Assembly: GCA_051453625.1 (NCBI GenBank)
Contig: JBOZIK010000001.1
Location: forward strand, 261,149,062 to 261,213,061
DNA from: Welwitschia mirabilis
Taxonomy: Eukaryota; Gnetophyta; Gnetopsida; Welwitschiales
DNA: 64,000 nt
Direction of reading: 5' to 3'
The first letter of the stretch is position 1. Every line of letters begins with the position of its first letter. Made by a program: the position numbers and the translations under genes. The notes under the pieces are model-generated. The model saw nothing but the letters and a program-made list of their open reading frames with translations. It had not been told where the DNA came from and did not search any database. Below are positions 1 to 11,372 of the stretch, piece by piece.

Positions 1-1768
1 AAATCTAAAAATTGACATTTTGATAAAGTTATCTAACTAAAGTAGCCTAGTATAAGATATTAATATAACTAATTTGTCATGAAATTATGTATTTTGCTAT
101 TTTATAACACTTTATATAAAATTATCATATTCCCATAACATTTTCAAGACATTTATCTTACTTTGAAGGACATGCTAAAATATGATGATCATCTATCTTA
201 AAATGTTGGCACTACCAAGTCACTGACACTATTGGTCCTTTTAGGTAGAATACTTCAAATTTAATGTTTTTAACTTGTCATAGAAGATTTACCTAAATGC
301 AATTTTAAGATATATTAGACTTTAACATATAACTAGCATCATTAATAATACATGACATTAATGATGATAGCAAGTATTAATGACATGTGGCAATGCTAAG
401 TATGATAATGGTGGAGACACATGGTAGCATCATTAGTTGATAGAAGTAGTAACATCTAGGAACTAAGTTTTGTAGTCATCTTGATGATTCATATCTAATT
501 CAAGATGATAAACACCCCACATAATATCACATGACATATTTAATAATTACACACCTAACACTATAAGCCAAAGGCTTGTAACAATTCCATCACCTTATAC
601 TTTTTTATCAAAAAGTATTTATGCTTTATTTTTGACATCCTTTATTCTGGTAAAGCAATAAGATTCTTGGAGTATCAAATTGACATGGCCTTCTAAGTAC
701 TTTCTTTGAGAAGTAAGCTTCTTGCAATGATATACTAAGGAATCATTTCTAGCTTTGTTATTTGTTTGTTTTTTTTATTGATGTAATGTATCTCTTTTGA
801 TTTAATATGAATTAGATGTTCAATTTAATTTTGAGTTACAGATATATTTATACTTTTAATCCTTACTAAACCCACATTAACAAGTTCTATTATTATTTGA
901 GTGAGTTAGTTAGTTATTTCGTTTAAGTAACTTTCATTAAATGGATCTTAAGTATATTAAGTCCTTACTTAGGGCTTTGAAGGACTAAATGACTTTAAAA
1001 TTTACTAGCCCTAATGTGGTAAATGGCATTATATCAATATTGTGATGTAAATTTATATAAGCCTTAAGTTCTTTAGGCAAACCTGTAAATCAAATAACTT
1101 ACAGAAAAACACACACTAGTATAAACAAGAGTTAAATCAAATGTCGTAATCCCAATGAAGGAACTAGGCTTAGAATTAGAGAATTAATTTTCAAAAGTAT
1201 TTTTGGTATTTTATCTTTTAATGAATGAAAGTAAACAACAAAGTAAAATTCAATGAAAGATTAATGAATATTAAATGCAAATGAAAGTGAAATGGACTCT
1301 ATTGGATCCTAATTCTCCTGTCATAAAAACTAGCTTCTCTATAATTCAAATAAATTAAGAAGAATACTTTACTTATCCCTAATAAATGTGAGCTATGAGA
1401 TATACCAAATATAATATGAAACACAATGTGGAAGGAAAATAAAATAATAATGCAAATCTAAACTAACAAAATTGATCTTAACAAAGGTTGTCGTTATGAT
1501 ATAAATAAATTATAGAATTATTACTTAAACTATAATCAACTTAAACTATAAGGGACATAAATATAACTGAATTGAAAAGAGTATTTGAATTGATTATAAA
1601 ATTTTACATTCACTTATAAAAAAATAGTATCATCTAAATGGGGTATACTTAGCTCAACACCAAGGTTACTCCTCTCTATAGGTACTAGATGAACCTCTTG
1701 TTCTTTAATCTTCCATCACAAGCATATTAGGTCCAAAAGATGGAAACCAAAGAGAAGGAAAGGGAGGG

Positions 1769-1776
1769 TATTTATA
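1769..1776 (-). promoter_or_regulatory. TATA-box-like motif
   Basis: On the minus strand this reads TATAAATA, preceded by C and followed by a CCCTCCC-type and CT-rich stretch. That is the usual look of a plant LTR core promoter and transcription start. No LTR border was found around it, so its owner is unknown. Confidence 0.3.
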
Positions 1777-2828
1777 GTCTTTAATTGATGTTATAGAAGA
1801 AACCCTGGCATCCCAAATGGGTTGCATAACCCCATTACAAAAATAATTCTTTCTGATTATTGAAAAATAGTTGTCATCCTGACTATTATGGTGATGAAAA
1901 AGGGATGTTACTATATGCTAAAAGGTAATCCATTAGCTTTAGGCGCTACTGTTAATCCTAAAACTTCTATCCACATTAGTAGTGCTATTGTCCTATCTAT
2001 TGTGGAAACAATAGAGGGGATGATAGGCTTCTTCATCTCTAATCCCAGCAAGAAATCAATCTTTTCATGGTGAATCCTTCTTCCAAATATGTAGTATCAG
2101 AATCAGCCTAATAAGTCTTTAAATATGCTAAAATCACATGTTTTAATGATCATCCTATCAGTTATTCATAATAATTAGTATTGCATCTGAACCTATATAA
2201 ATATCTTGCAAATGCACTCATGGTATACCATCAAATTCTTATAAATTGACATTGCAAGATAGCCTCCTACTTAGCATTGTCAGTTCTTGATAAAGAGATA
2301 GATTAGCTATATTACAAAATAATTTGATTAAGATAAAATAACATTTAGAAAAATGTAAATTAAGTTTAATTTAACCATGTAGGAATAAATATCAAAAACT
2401 AATAAAATGGTACAAATACTTATGTCCCCTACTTAAGCATGTCACCATAGAACAAATGAATGTCATACACACAAAAATCATAAAATGTAACATTGATAGC
2501 TCAAAAAATAATAATGTATATGCATAATATAAAATAGTAATAATGAACTGATGTGACAAGCTTAAGTAGTGCTAATTTTAAATGAGTGATGCATTTAATT
2601 TTATTAGTGTAATCCATAAGGGCAAAGTATAAGAGTAAATATAGCATTCTTTCTTGATGATCTAAAACATAGCTATAATAAGACTTTGAGTGTGATACTA
2701 TACTCTTGCAAAAATAACATCCATGAATTTTATTTAATTAACATGAAATCTAATCTAAATAACTCATCATATATATGTAATGTGAAAGCCCAAAACATGA
2801 TGCTAAGAAGGAAACATACCTTCGATCC

Positions 2829-2864
2829 CCCAAACAAAAAACAAAAAAAAAAAAAAAAAAAAAA
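2829..2864 (+). repeat. A-rich homopolymer tract
   Basis: An almost pure A run with one early C interruption. The small predicted reading frames across it encode poly-Lys or poly-Phe and are artefacts of the tract. Confidence 0.9.
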
Positions 2865-4319
2865 GGAATAAGCCATCATAATTGCACTGAATGAAAAGTA
2901 TAGTTGTCATCCTATCTATTGTGGGAACAACATACGTGGAACGATAATGGTCAAAGAAGTTATTTGGAGAGAAAATACAAACCAAAAAAATTCTAAAAGT
3001 AAGGAAATATATGAAAAATAGCAAAAAAAGCAGAAAGAAGGTAGAAAGTAAAGGAATAGCCCAAAAAACATGCCCATCATAAAGAGAGAGTCATGGAGGA
3101 AAGTGTGAAAATATAAGAAACTAAACTAAGTAGAAAAAAGCAATGCTCAAATACTCTGCAAATGTGCTCAAATGCATGGAAATAGAAGAACTAAAACTCA
3201 TCAGATCATGACAAACTATAAAAAAATAGAATAATAATACTCTATTAAAAAATATGAAAATACATTAACAAGAAACTATCAAATGATTAGATCCACAATA
3301 TTATGCCAAAAACGTATGGGAAATGACTTAAAAAAAATCTAACAAGACAACTAGAGAAAAACAAAATGAAAATGGACAACTAAGAACATAAAGAAGATTG
3401 CTTACTTATCCTAAATTTTATCTTAAAAAATTCCCTCGGAAACAATCATAAAATCACTTGAGAAAAGATGCATGACATTATGTAAAAACTTAGAAAGTAT
3501 CACTCAAAATAGGCAATGATTATGACGATGCCAAGTATGTCTAATGTTATCAAACAGTTAGTGATAAGATAAAAAATTGTTAAAATAGAAACTTATAAGA
3601 TATCATATCAAAACAACACAAGAATTCAAACAAACTAAAATGATCATGTGGAAGTAGAAAAAATAAAAAAAATGATTCTAAAAACTAAGTAATGCCTATA
3701 ATGACACCAAGGACATGATTGATCTTATAGCCTTGAAGTAAAATTTATTTTACCATAATGAGGGAAGTGCAACAACTATGAGAGGAGTAAGAACCCACAT
3801 AGCACCCCAACCACCCCCAATGAAGTTTTCACAACTATCATATCGCACCCCAAAGGCCCCTCTCAGGAAAATTTTCTCTAGTGCACTTACGATAGGACAT
3901 CATAGTGATTATGTTTTGAGATATAACATGAATGAGCATGGTCTTTATTTATTTTATTTTCTTCTTCCTTTTATCTCTCTTTATTTTCTTATTCCACATG
4001 ACCAAGAACTTGTAAGAATAAAAGTGAAGTAATAAGATGAGTAACAAAGTAAGAACAAGCAAAAATAACTAATTGCTTACATCATTGAAAGAGAATAAAA
4101 GAAACAAGTAATATTTCTTTAAAATAAAGTTCATAGACATACAAATGGCTAAATATTAGATGAAGTTAATCTTATCATTTGAAATGCCCAAGTAAAATAT
4201 TACTAATCATGGAAATCTAATTAGTAAATATAGATGTTAAGTTAATGATATTCAAGTGATAACATGATGTTTACCTAAGGAACGAGTTAAAAAGAAATTT
4301 AGACAATGACAAAAAAAAG

Positions 4320-5470
4320 GTCTTTCTCATCAATAGGAGCTTTCAAAACAAGTGCTTCTATCATTTTAAAGGTTTCATTAGAAAATGACTTATAAATTTT
4401 TAACCTTTATCCATTAACTTTTTAGATTTTTCTAATGTTTAGATCATAGGTTTTAATTGAGCTATTTGAATGTACCTTTTCTATAAGATAAGGACCTAAT
4501 AATTTAGAAGTTAATTTATTGTGTAAAAGGTGTACTCAGGTGTTAGATAAAAGGACAAGTTGAAAAGGTTGAAATTGCTGATGAATAATCTTTTTATCAT
4601 GTCTAAAATTGGCTTGAGGTTTATGAATGAGTTATCAATGTAAAGCATGAGCATGTTTTTTATTTAAATTGTCAAGTTGGACTAATTGAGTTCTAATATT
4701 TTCATCCAAGTATACAAGGTTAAGTTGATTAGTGAATTGATAAGAGTTACAAAAAACATTAATTGTAAAAACACATACATTTCCATACACAAGTTCATAT
4801 GGTGAGAAACCTAGAGAGTCATGCCAAGTAGTATGGTAAGCCTAAAGAACATCATTAAGTTTAGAGGACCATGTTTTCCTATTGACAGAGAGTAATTTTT
4901 GAAGCATCTTTTTAATTTTTCTATTTGTGCTTTTGGCTTGGCCATTAGTTTGAAGGTGATAAGCACATGTAATTCTATGTTTAATACCAATGAATAAAAG
5001 AAATTTTTGAAAAATTTGGTTAATGAAATGAGTTCCTTGATTGCTAATGATGATTTCTATAAAACTAAAACATTGAAAGATATGAGTTCAAAAAAAATTT
5101 CAAATAGTTTACACATCATTTTTAATAGTAGAAATAACTTTCACCTACTTAGTAACATAATTAATAGCTATAAGGATATAACTTTTTTCATGAGAAGGTG
5201 GTGTTATAGTGCCTACAAAGATAATTTCCAAACAATCAAAAGGTTCACATTTAAGTATAGGTTTTAGGAGTATATCATGAGAATAAGGTGGGCTACTGTA
5301 ATGTTAACATACATCACACCTTCTAGCAAAGTCATATGAATCCTTACAAAGATTAGGCTAATACAAACTAGAGTGAAGAATTTTCATGGTGGTCTTTTAG
5401 TCAATAAAGTGTTCTTTACATATCTTACCAGGAAAAGTTTTAGGATTTCTAAGATTTCCCACTTAGGTAC
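4320..5470 (-). pseudogene. Athila-type integrase remnant
   Basis: Read on the minus strand, the segment at about 4,870-4,970 gives AYHLQTNGQAKSTNRKIKK, the integrase core pattern (AYHPQT.GQ.E..NR) of Athila-type Ty3/gypsy elements. It is followed by a 'SPYELVYG' motif (about 4,790) and by the C-terminal pattern GPYLIEKV ... VNGXRLKIY near 4,350-4,520. The integrase inserts element cDNA into the host chromosome. Several stops interrupt the frame and the HHCC zinc-binding start (about 5,270-5,470) is barely recognisable. It follows RNase H at 5,700-6,250, the normal pol order. This is a dead copy; no intact frame exists. Confidence 0.85.
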
Positions 5471-5613
5471 ATACTTATGCATGATTTGGTCTTTGCAACA
5501 TCTATAAAGATGGGGTTTATTCTACTCATAGTCATCGATCCTATGGGAAAAATATTTACATTAGTTATGGTTTCAATGCTAAGGAGTTTTTATAGTAACA
5601 AGGCAGTTCACAA

Positions 5614-5691
5614 TATCAACATATTAAGGAGTGGGATAAGTATAAGAGATAGTATCAACATACCAAGGAGTGGGATGAGTATAAGAGATAG
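5614..5691. repeat. 39-bp direct duplication (two copies)
   Basis: Two adjacent 39-bp units start at 5,614 and 5,653, each beginning TATCAACATA and ending AAGAGATAG, with about three differences. The length is a multiple of three, so it would add 13 codons in the spacer between RNase H and integrase of the decayed pol. Confidence 0.85.
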
Positions 5692-5699
5692 TATAAAGT

Positions 5700-6250
5700 T
5701 GCTTAATTATAAAGAGTTATCCATCTAGAAAAGAGTGATTTATGGAAGTTCATTATGAGAGTAACAAAGTCGAGATACATGATCAGCAACACTACTATGT
5801 TTTTTAACCTTATCAATGATGGTAATATTAAATTCTTTCATGAGAATGATCCACTTAGTAAGTCTGGCACTAGAGTCTTTTTAGTCATAAGATAGCAAAT
5901 GGCTGCATGATCTATGTAGACGTTAATGTAAAAGCAAAGAAGATAATGGCAAAGATAATCAAGAAAAATGATGATGGCAAGCATTTATCTCTCAATAGTA
6001 GTCTAGTTGGATTAGGCTTGAGATAAACTTTTACTAAGATAATATATGACTTTAAAACCATTTTCATACTTTTACCTAAAAACCCCATCCATAATAGTGT
6101 TGCTTATGTCACACATAAGTTCAAAATATTTACTCCAATTGGGACCTGTGATAATAGGTTCCAAAGAATTTTTTTCTTTAATAGTTTCAAACACAAGCTG
6201 ACATGAATCATTCCAATCAAATTTAGAATATTTTTTAAGTAATGAGTGAA
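5700..6250 (-). pseudogene. Athila-type RNase H remnant
   Basis: The minus-strand translation shows, in order, KYSKFDWNDSCQLVFE (about 6,180-6,240, the start of the RNase H-linked region), VIYYLSKSLSQA with TTIER (about 5,985-6,060, matching the usual YYASRTL...YTTTEKE), and VYIDHAAICYLMTKKT (about 5,870-5,930, matching VYTDHAALKYL). RNase H degrades the RNA strand during reverse transcription. Stops lie between the motifs. The same INVYI.HA.ICYLMTKK signature occurs in the complete element at about 21,545-21,600, so the two belong to one family. Confidence 0.85.
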
Positions 6251-6289
6251 GTTATTTATGAATTATGATATAATCATGAATAAAACATT

Positions 6290-6930
6290 ATTAGAAGCTA
6301 GCATGACTAAGAAAAAATCTAACTTATTTAACATTAGTTAGAGGGATACAATTTTTAATGATATTAACTTTTGTGATATCTATATTAATCCCTTCTTTCT
6401 AAATGTAATGTACTAAAACAATTCCATGGTTAACAAGGAGAAAACTCTTTTTCTAACTCAAATGTAAGCCTCTCTCTGTACATCGATCTAAAACTTACTC
6501 TAATATATCTAGGGTTTATTCAAAAGTGTCATAAAAAATGGAGAAGTCATCTGTAGATATTTTAATAGAGTCCTCCATCAAGTTATAAAAGATCCCTATC
6601 ATATCTCATTGGAAGGTTTTAGGGCATTGAAAAGTCCAAAGGCCATTAGTCTAAAAGCAAAAGTTCCAATGGGTGAGGTGAATATTGTTTTAGCTTGATC
6701 TTTACTTGTTATACAAATTGATTATAACCATTATTCTCATTAAGAAAATAATATTAGGCATAACCTTATATTCTATCAAGTACTTAACTAAGAAAGGTTA
6801 AAGAATAATTGTTTTTTTTAGTTACCTCATTATGTTTTCTAAAATCAATGTACATCTTCATTTTCGCTACTTTTTTGGGAATACTATTAAAGAACTAATC
6901 CACTCACTATCTGATATGGCATATATGATT
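6290..6930 (-). pseudogene. Athila-type reverse transcriptase remnant
   Basis: On the minus strand the segment reads ISSLIVFPKK then KMKMYIDFRKHNE (about 6,815-6,905), then PIGTFAFRLMAFGLFNA (about 6,625-6,685), then STDDFSIFM (about 6,535-6,563). The last corresponds to the catalytic box (usually F/YMDDFSV). The two catalytic aspartates are still present even though the frame is broken. The FxDDFS spacing and 'IDFRK' are typical of the Athila branch of Ty3/gypsy. RT copies element RNA into cDNA. The family match is secure; function is lost. Confidence 0.88.
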
Positions 6931-7479
6931 ATGACATCCATAAGTTTAATGATTTCATCTTTAACAATTTGTTTAAGGGTTGGATTGAGCCTTATTTTGG
7001 ATTACCTAACATGTTTAACATTATCTTCAAGGTAAATCTTTTATTAAACTATGGAAAGAAGAGTGAAAGATAAGTATTTATGTATCTAAGCAAAGGAATT
7101 TTCTTTAAAAGTTAAGAGTGAGATCAAGTTTGTTTCTTATTGAGGAGTGAGAATGTTACTTATTATTATGGATTTTGTTTTATTATTAGATAGAAAAATG
7201 TATTAGGCCTTGGGATAATTTCTTGAGTTAAAGATTAGAATTTTTAGCTCTCCTCTTGTCTATCATGAGGATTAATGATGTGAGATGATACTCTGCAAAA
7301 GGTTTTTCTATCAAGTAATTATATTGATATTTTCCTCAGTCAGTGTGTTCTTCATCCTCGTACTCAAAATAGTGTTGTTTTAGAGGGGTCATCATGTAAA
7401 GTTGCTTTATGTAGCATGACCAATTGCTCCTTAATTTATTGATGCTTTAAAAGTAAGGTTGATTTTAGTTCATCTTCTA

Positions 7480-7900
7480 AGTTAAACTCATTTATTATGT
7501 CCTTTTCAGTAGTGTTAATAACTCGAATGCTAAATTATTTATTACTAAAATGACATTTCATCATCCTAGATCATGTATCAATAATACAATGGACAGTTGC
7601 ATAAAAGGCTCTTTCTAAGAGGAGTGGATAAGATTCATCATGTTCTATCTTAATGATGACAACATATATGGGATAAAAGGCTTTCTTAATTTAGATGACT
7701 AGGTTCTTGATAATTCCTAATGGTTTCTTGATTAAAGTGTATTCCAATTCCAAGATAATTCATGTAGGTTCTATTTCATTTTCCAATCCAAGTCACTTAC
7801 ATATGTAGAAAGGCATGATGTTTATACTTTATCTTATGTCAATTAAATATTTTCAAATTCTTTTATTTTCTACTAAGGTAACACTCAAAATTATAGCTCT
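7480..7900 (-). pseudogene. Athila-type aspartic protease remnant
   Basis: The minus-strand reading gives IKKPLGIIKNLVI, then YPIYVVIIKIEHDESYPLLL and ERAFYAT (about 7,600-7,740). This follows the pattern of plant Ty3/gypsy protease: ...GI/V..D..V......P.DFVV.D.......PLILGRPFLAT. The N-terminal D-S/T-G active-site region (about 7,800-7,880) is too decayed to confirm. The protease would process Gag-Pol. Positions 6,930-7,480 between this and RT hold decayed linker with no clear motif. Confidence 0.7.
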
Positions 7901-8069
7901 AGGGTCTTTGAATTTAGAACACTTTATCATAACTAAATTAAAAAGAGATTTAGCAAGTAAAACTTTGCTAGGACTTATATGTTTTTATTTTCTTCTTACA
8001 AATTCCTTTCATAACTTAAAATATTTTGGATTTTTTTCAAGAGTTTCCAAAAAAGCAAATTAATGTTTA

Positions 8070-8870
8070 CCTCTTACATCAAAGTTTTCATGTTTTCATT
8101 AAAATAAGGATTTGTATTTAATCATTTAATCTAATGAGTGGATGGTTTCTTCCCTTTATTTTCTTGTGAGGAATTTTTAGTGGAGGTTTTAGTAGAAGAT
8201 GTTAATGGAAATTTATATGAATCCAAAATTTCTACATCATATTATTCATTCATTTCATTATTTTTAAAAGTTCTAACTTCATGGATAGGAGGTATTATAT
8301 CATTTCCACTTCATGTTACTACCTTTAAATCTTTCTTGACTTCATTTGTGTGGGGTAAAGCTTGTGATGTAAGAGACCCTTATGGTGTTTGATTAGCAAG
8401 TATTATTTGTTAGAGCACATTCACTAAGTTTTAAATTTTGCTATTAGCTTTTTCTTGTGCCTTTTACATTTGTTCTATAGATTCTCTAAGTGGATCATTC
8501 TTACTTTATTGGAAGTTAAAGTTATTTGGTTGGAAGTTTGAATTTCTAAATCTATTCTTGAAAGGTTTTTATTATGATTATTCACCTAAATTTTATTGAA
8601 ATTATGATTGGTTTTAAAGTTAGATGTTATTTAGTTGAATGCACAAACTTCCTCAAACATCATATCCTTACAAGTTTGTAATAAAGGGTACTATTTAGTT
8701 GGATAACATTTATCTTCACAAATTTCACAATTTAAAGCTGATTTTTCATTCTTTACTACTTTTACATGAACTATTATTTATGTATACTTCTCTAAAGTGG
8801 TAGTGAAATCTTTCATCTGTTGGTTAAGTCCTATCTTTCTTCTTCATTGTCATGTTTAACTTCCTTTAAA
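8070..8870 (-). pseudogene. Athila-type gag C-terminal remnant
   Basis: The minus strand contains NCEICEDKCYPTK (about 8,715-8,755), which resembles the CX2C zinc knuckle of Athila gag. Further along is VVTXSGNDIIPPIHE (about 8,275-8,320), matching the conserved 'AVTLRSGK' linker between gag and protease, followed by an acidic/lysine-rich stretch. The plus-strand frame at 8,138-8,392 is only its antisense shadow. The element breaks off near 8,870, where the 5-kb LTR-type repeat begins, so the gag N-terminus, leader and 5' LTR are missing. Confidence 0.65.
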
Positions 8871-9525
8871 TCTTTATTTATTTATCTTTAATATCCATTT
8901 CAAAATAGTGAATTTGTTTAACTATCTAAGCCTTCTATTAGGTTTAATGCAATTTCCACTTTATTATCATAATTTCTATTATCAATATATAATAAAAACA
9001 TTTTCACTTGATTGATGTCCTTATTAACAAAAATTAATATGGGCACCACAATTATTTATCCTAAAGATGGATCTTCCACATTAAAAACTAGTATGTATAT
9101 CAAAATCTATTAACAGTAATTATTATTTCTCTAGTATAATATCTTAAACTGTTCCATTACATATAATTATATAATAATATGTAAATGATATAGCATTAAT
9201 AATGAACGTTTTTTAAACATAAGTATAACATCATAAACATATCATACATAACCAAATTTGTATAATATATCATGATTTTAACTCTTAAAAAACTAAAATA
9301 TATTGAATATTGAAAACATAAACACTATGATAGTCTAACTAGGCATTAGTCCTTCTTCATTTAGAATGTCATAGTAGTTGTACTTTAAGGGGAACATATA
9401 ATTACTAAAATATTGGATTTAACATCCCTCTCACCCTTCAATACATTTCAAGATAATAATTAAACATGTCTACCCTTATTAATATATATGTAACATGATA
9501 GATATAAAACAATATAACATAATAC

Positions 9526-9637
9526 TATATAATATAATATAATATAATATAATATAATATAATATAATATAATATAGTATAATATAATATAATATAATAT
9601 AATATAATATAATATAATATAATATAATATAATATAA
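9526..9637. repeat. (AATAT)n microsatellite
   Basis: An almost perfect array of AATAT units with rare G or C substitutions. The orthologous position in the solo copy (35,071-35,134, next to a gap) is also expanded, whereas the copy at about 14,400-14,450 is not. Confidence 0.95.
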
Positions 9638-9940
9638 CATACTATAATTTATATGTAATATTGTGCATATGTATCATGTAATATAATACATGTGTTTGAT
9701 ATGTAGTATAATAATATAGTATTACTAGATAAAAACATAATAATATAAATTAGACTACCCTTATGTAAATTATTATATAAATTCATGATATTAATGTTGA
9801 TCCCTTTTATTTAAATAATTGAATAGGCTCATATTATATATGAGAACCCTCACTATATTTCTATTTTATTATATATTTATCTCTTTAATTGCTACTATCC
9901 TTTTATTTGGTATCCTCTATATATATATATATATATTTAT

Positions 9941-10058
9941 AGATGTGACCAAACTAGAACTAATGCACTATGTCCCATTAGAACTCTCTAGTCAAGCATG
10001 TGTGGAATATAGTAGTAATTAGATGGGTGACCTCTTGGGGAGTCCTAATATTGCATCT
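9941..10058 (+). pseudogene. 5S rRNA-like sequence (full length, diverged)
   Basis: All 118 bases align without gaps to plant 5S rRNA, from the GGATGYGA-type start (here AGATGTGA) to the TTGCATCY end, with roughly 75% identity by eye. The internal Pol III control elements are the best-preserved parts: box A (AGTCAAGCATG), the intermediate element (TAGTAGTA) and box C (AGATGGGTGACCTCTTGGG). It lies inside one copy of the 5-kb repeat and is absent from the matching sites in the other copies (about 14,710 and 35,440). It is therefore an insertion and not part of a 5S array. It forms the head of a probable retroposon. A Cassandra-type 5S-bearing LTR was considered, but no LTR edges are visible. 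Confidence 0.85.
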
Positions 10059-10301
10059 ACCAATACATTTTGCATGTGTAGATTCATTGCATACCTTTTT
10101 TTCTTTTTTTTCCATCTTTTTTCATCAATGACTCTTACCAGAGTGATAAGGTCACAAACACATGAACCCATAAGTCCAATTTCAAACCCTAGCAGTGGCA
10201 GGGAACATTAAAAATGCAATATATTTCATTAGCCCAAATTACACTTAGCATTTGTGTTATACAAAATTAGCTACCTACTATCTCATCAAAAAGAAAAAAA
10301 A
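10059..10301 (+). mobile_element. tRNA-like part and A-rich tail of the 5S-headed retroposon
   Basis: After the 5S head comes a T-rich stretch (10,096-10,121) like a Pol III terminator. Next is a tRNA-like segment with an A-box-like CAGAGTGATAAGG (10,139-10,151) and a B-box-like TTTCAAACCCT (10,180-10,190), about 41 bp apart, then an A-rich tail (10,288-10,301). The insertion ends exactly where homology with the other copies of the 5-kb repeat resumes ('TATAATGTAATCTATTTTT'). This suggests a composite 5S/tRNA SINE of about 360 bp. A target duplication could not be defined because the site is TA-rich. Two separate insertions cannot be excluded. Confidence 0.5.
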
Positions 10302-11364
10302 CTATAATGTAATCTATTTTTCATATGATTATCATTATCTATTTTCTTATCCTATTTTTTATATACTTATATATCTAATTTACCTAGCTTTTATAGTCAT
10401 ATCTTTAATCTTTTAATTGGATATATATATATATATTTTTAACTTTCTATATTTTAATGCTACATTTTATCTTCTATTTACCTTTTTTTATGTATTATAT
10501 TTAATTATATCTCATAATACAATTATATCATACCCTTATATCTAAATTTATCTAATAATATATATTTATCTGACTAATATAAAATAATTTATGTAGATAG
10601 CAAAATATAGGGTATAAAAATGTAAAAGAGATAAAAGAATAGAGATGAAAATTTCTAGCTAGACTAGGATTTCAACACAAATTAAGAGTTGGATTTTTTA
10701 AAGACTAAATGATTTAAGGAAATATGCATATAAAGATAGCTTAAGTTGTCACCTTAGTAACAGTAAAATATTTTCATAACAATAACATAACAGTAATTAT
10801 ATATTCTTCTTTATTTGAGTTAATTATAGATCTACTTTATTTTTTTTAGTATTTTTTTCTTTTAATGTCATCACTTTTACATATTATTCCATATTATTCA
10901 ACTTTATTTTTTTATTAGATTTCTTTTCTACTATTCGCAAATATGAGAATTAGGATTTAAATTCACTAAAATAGGCACATAATGTAAATACAGTGCAAAA
11001 CTTAATATCATATTAAATGGTTGGTAGAAGACATAAGAGAAATTAAATTTAGAAAATTAGAGTAACAAAGTTTACACATTTGACATGTAAAATCCTCCTC
11101 TTTTCAATAAAACTCAGAAAGCTTTATCCAACCTATCAAAATGAACCTGAAAAGTGGGAAAGATCACTGTAAGAACCGATAAAAAAAAAGAAACCTCTCT
11201 AGTGTAATAAAAACATAAATCTGCCTCCACATTTAATTATAAAATTCTAGATTTTGATCAAGATAGATTTTGAATTAAATGTGACTTTTGCTGAATTTTC
11301 AATTAGAAATCACTGCTCTTATATATGAAATCTTTTCCACATCTAAACAAGATTTCTCCTATGC

Positions 11365-11372
11365 TATAAAAG
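11365..11372 (+). promoter_or_regulatory. TATA-box-like motif in 5-kb repeat, copy 1
   Basis: TATAAAAG is followed about 20 bp later by CCTACACATTTTC. The same arrangement is kept in the solo copy at 36,467-36,474 (TATAAAAT then CCTACAC). It points to transcription on the plus strand, which conflicts with the minus orientation suggested by the PBS-like motif. Confidence 0.35.

Larger units (their letters stand above)
1..4319 (-). mobile_element. 3' tail of minus-strand Athila-like retrotransposon (probable)
   Basis: This stretch lies downstream, on the minus strand, of the integrase end at about 4,320. No protein domain is visible. The reverse complement of about 3,800-3,930 resembles 23,470-23,580, which occupies the same post-integrase position in the complete Athila-like element. 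Both share a block around 'ATGATGTYCTATC' followed by 'AAATTTT' and a pyrimidine/GGGG pattern. This supports the same family with a long 3' noncoding tail. I did not find a convincing 3' LTR edge, so the element probably continues off the left end or is broken. Positions 1-1,700 show nothing else I can identify. Confidence 0.5.

Noticed and set aside
3778-4032. 84-codon frame with a Pro-rich start
   Set aside because: It lies in the block shared with the noncoding 3' region of the Athila-like element on the opposite strand, and there is no domain.
5600-5700. CRISPR-like repeats
   Set aside because: Only two adjacent 39-bp units with no spacers, in a eukaryotic transposon.
9941-10058. Functional 5S rRNA gene
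   Set aside because: About a quarter of positions differ from plant 5S, helix-pair positions included, and it is a single copy inside a repeat.
9819-10211. Two adjacent plus-strand frames of 67 and 62 codons
   Set aside because: They run through the 5S-like insertion and the tRNA-like part; this is RNA-derived, not protein-coding.
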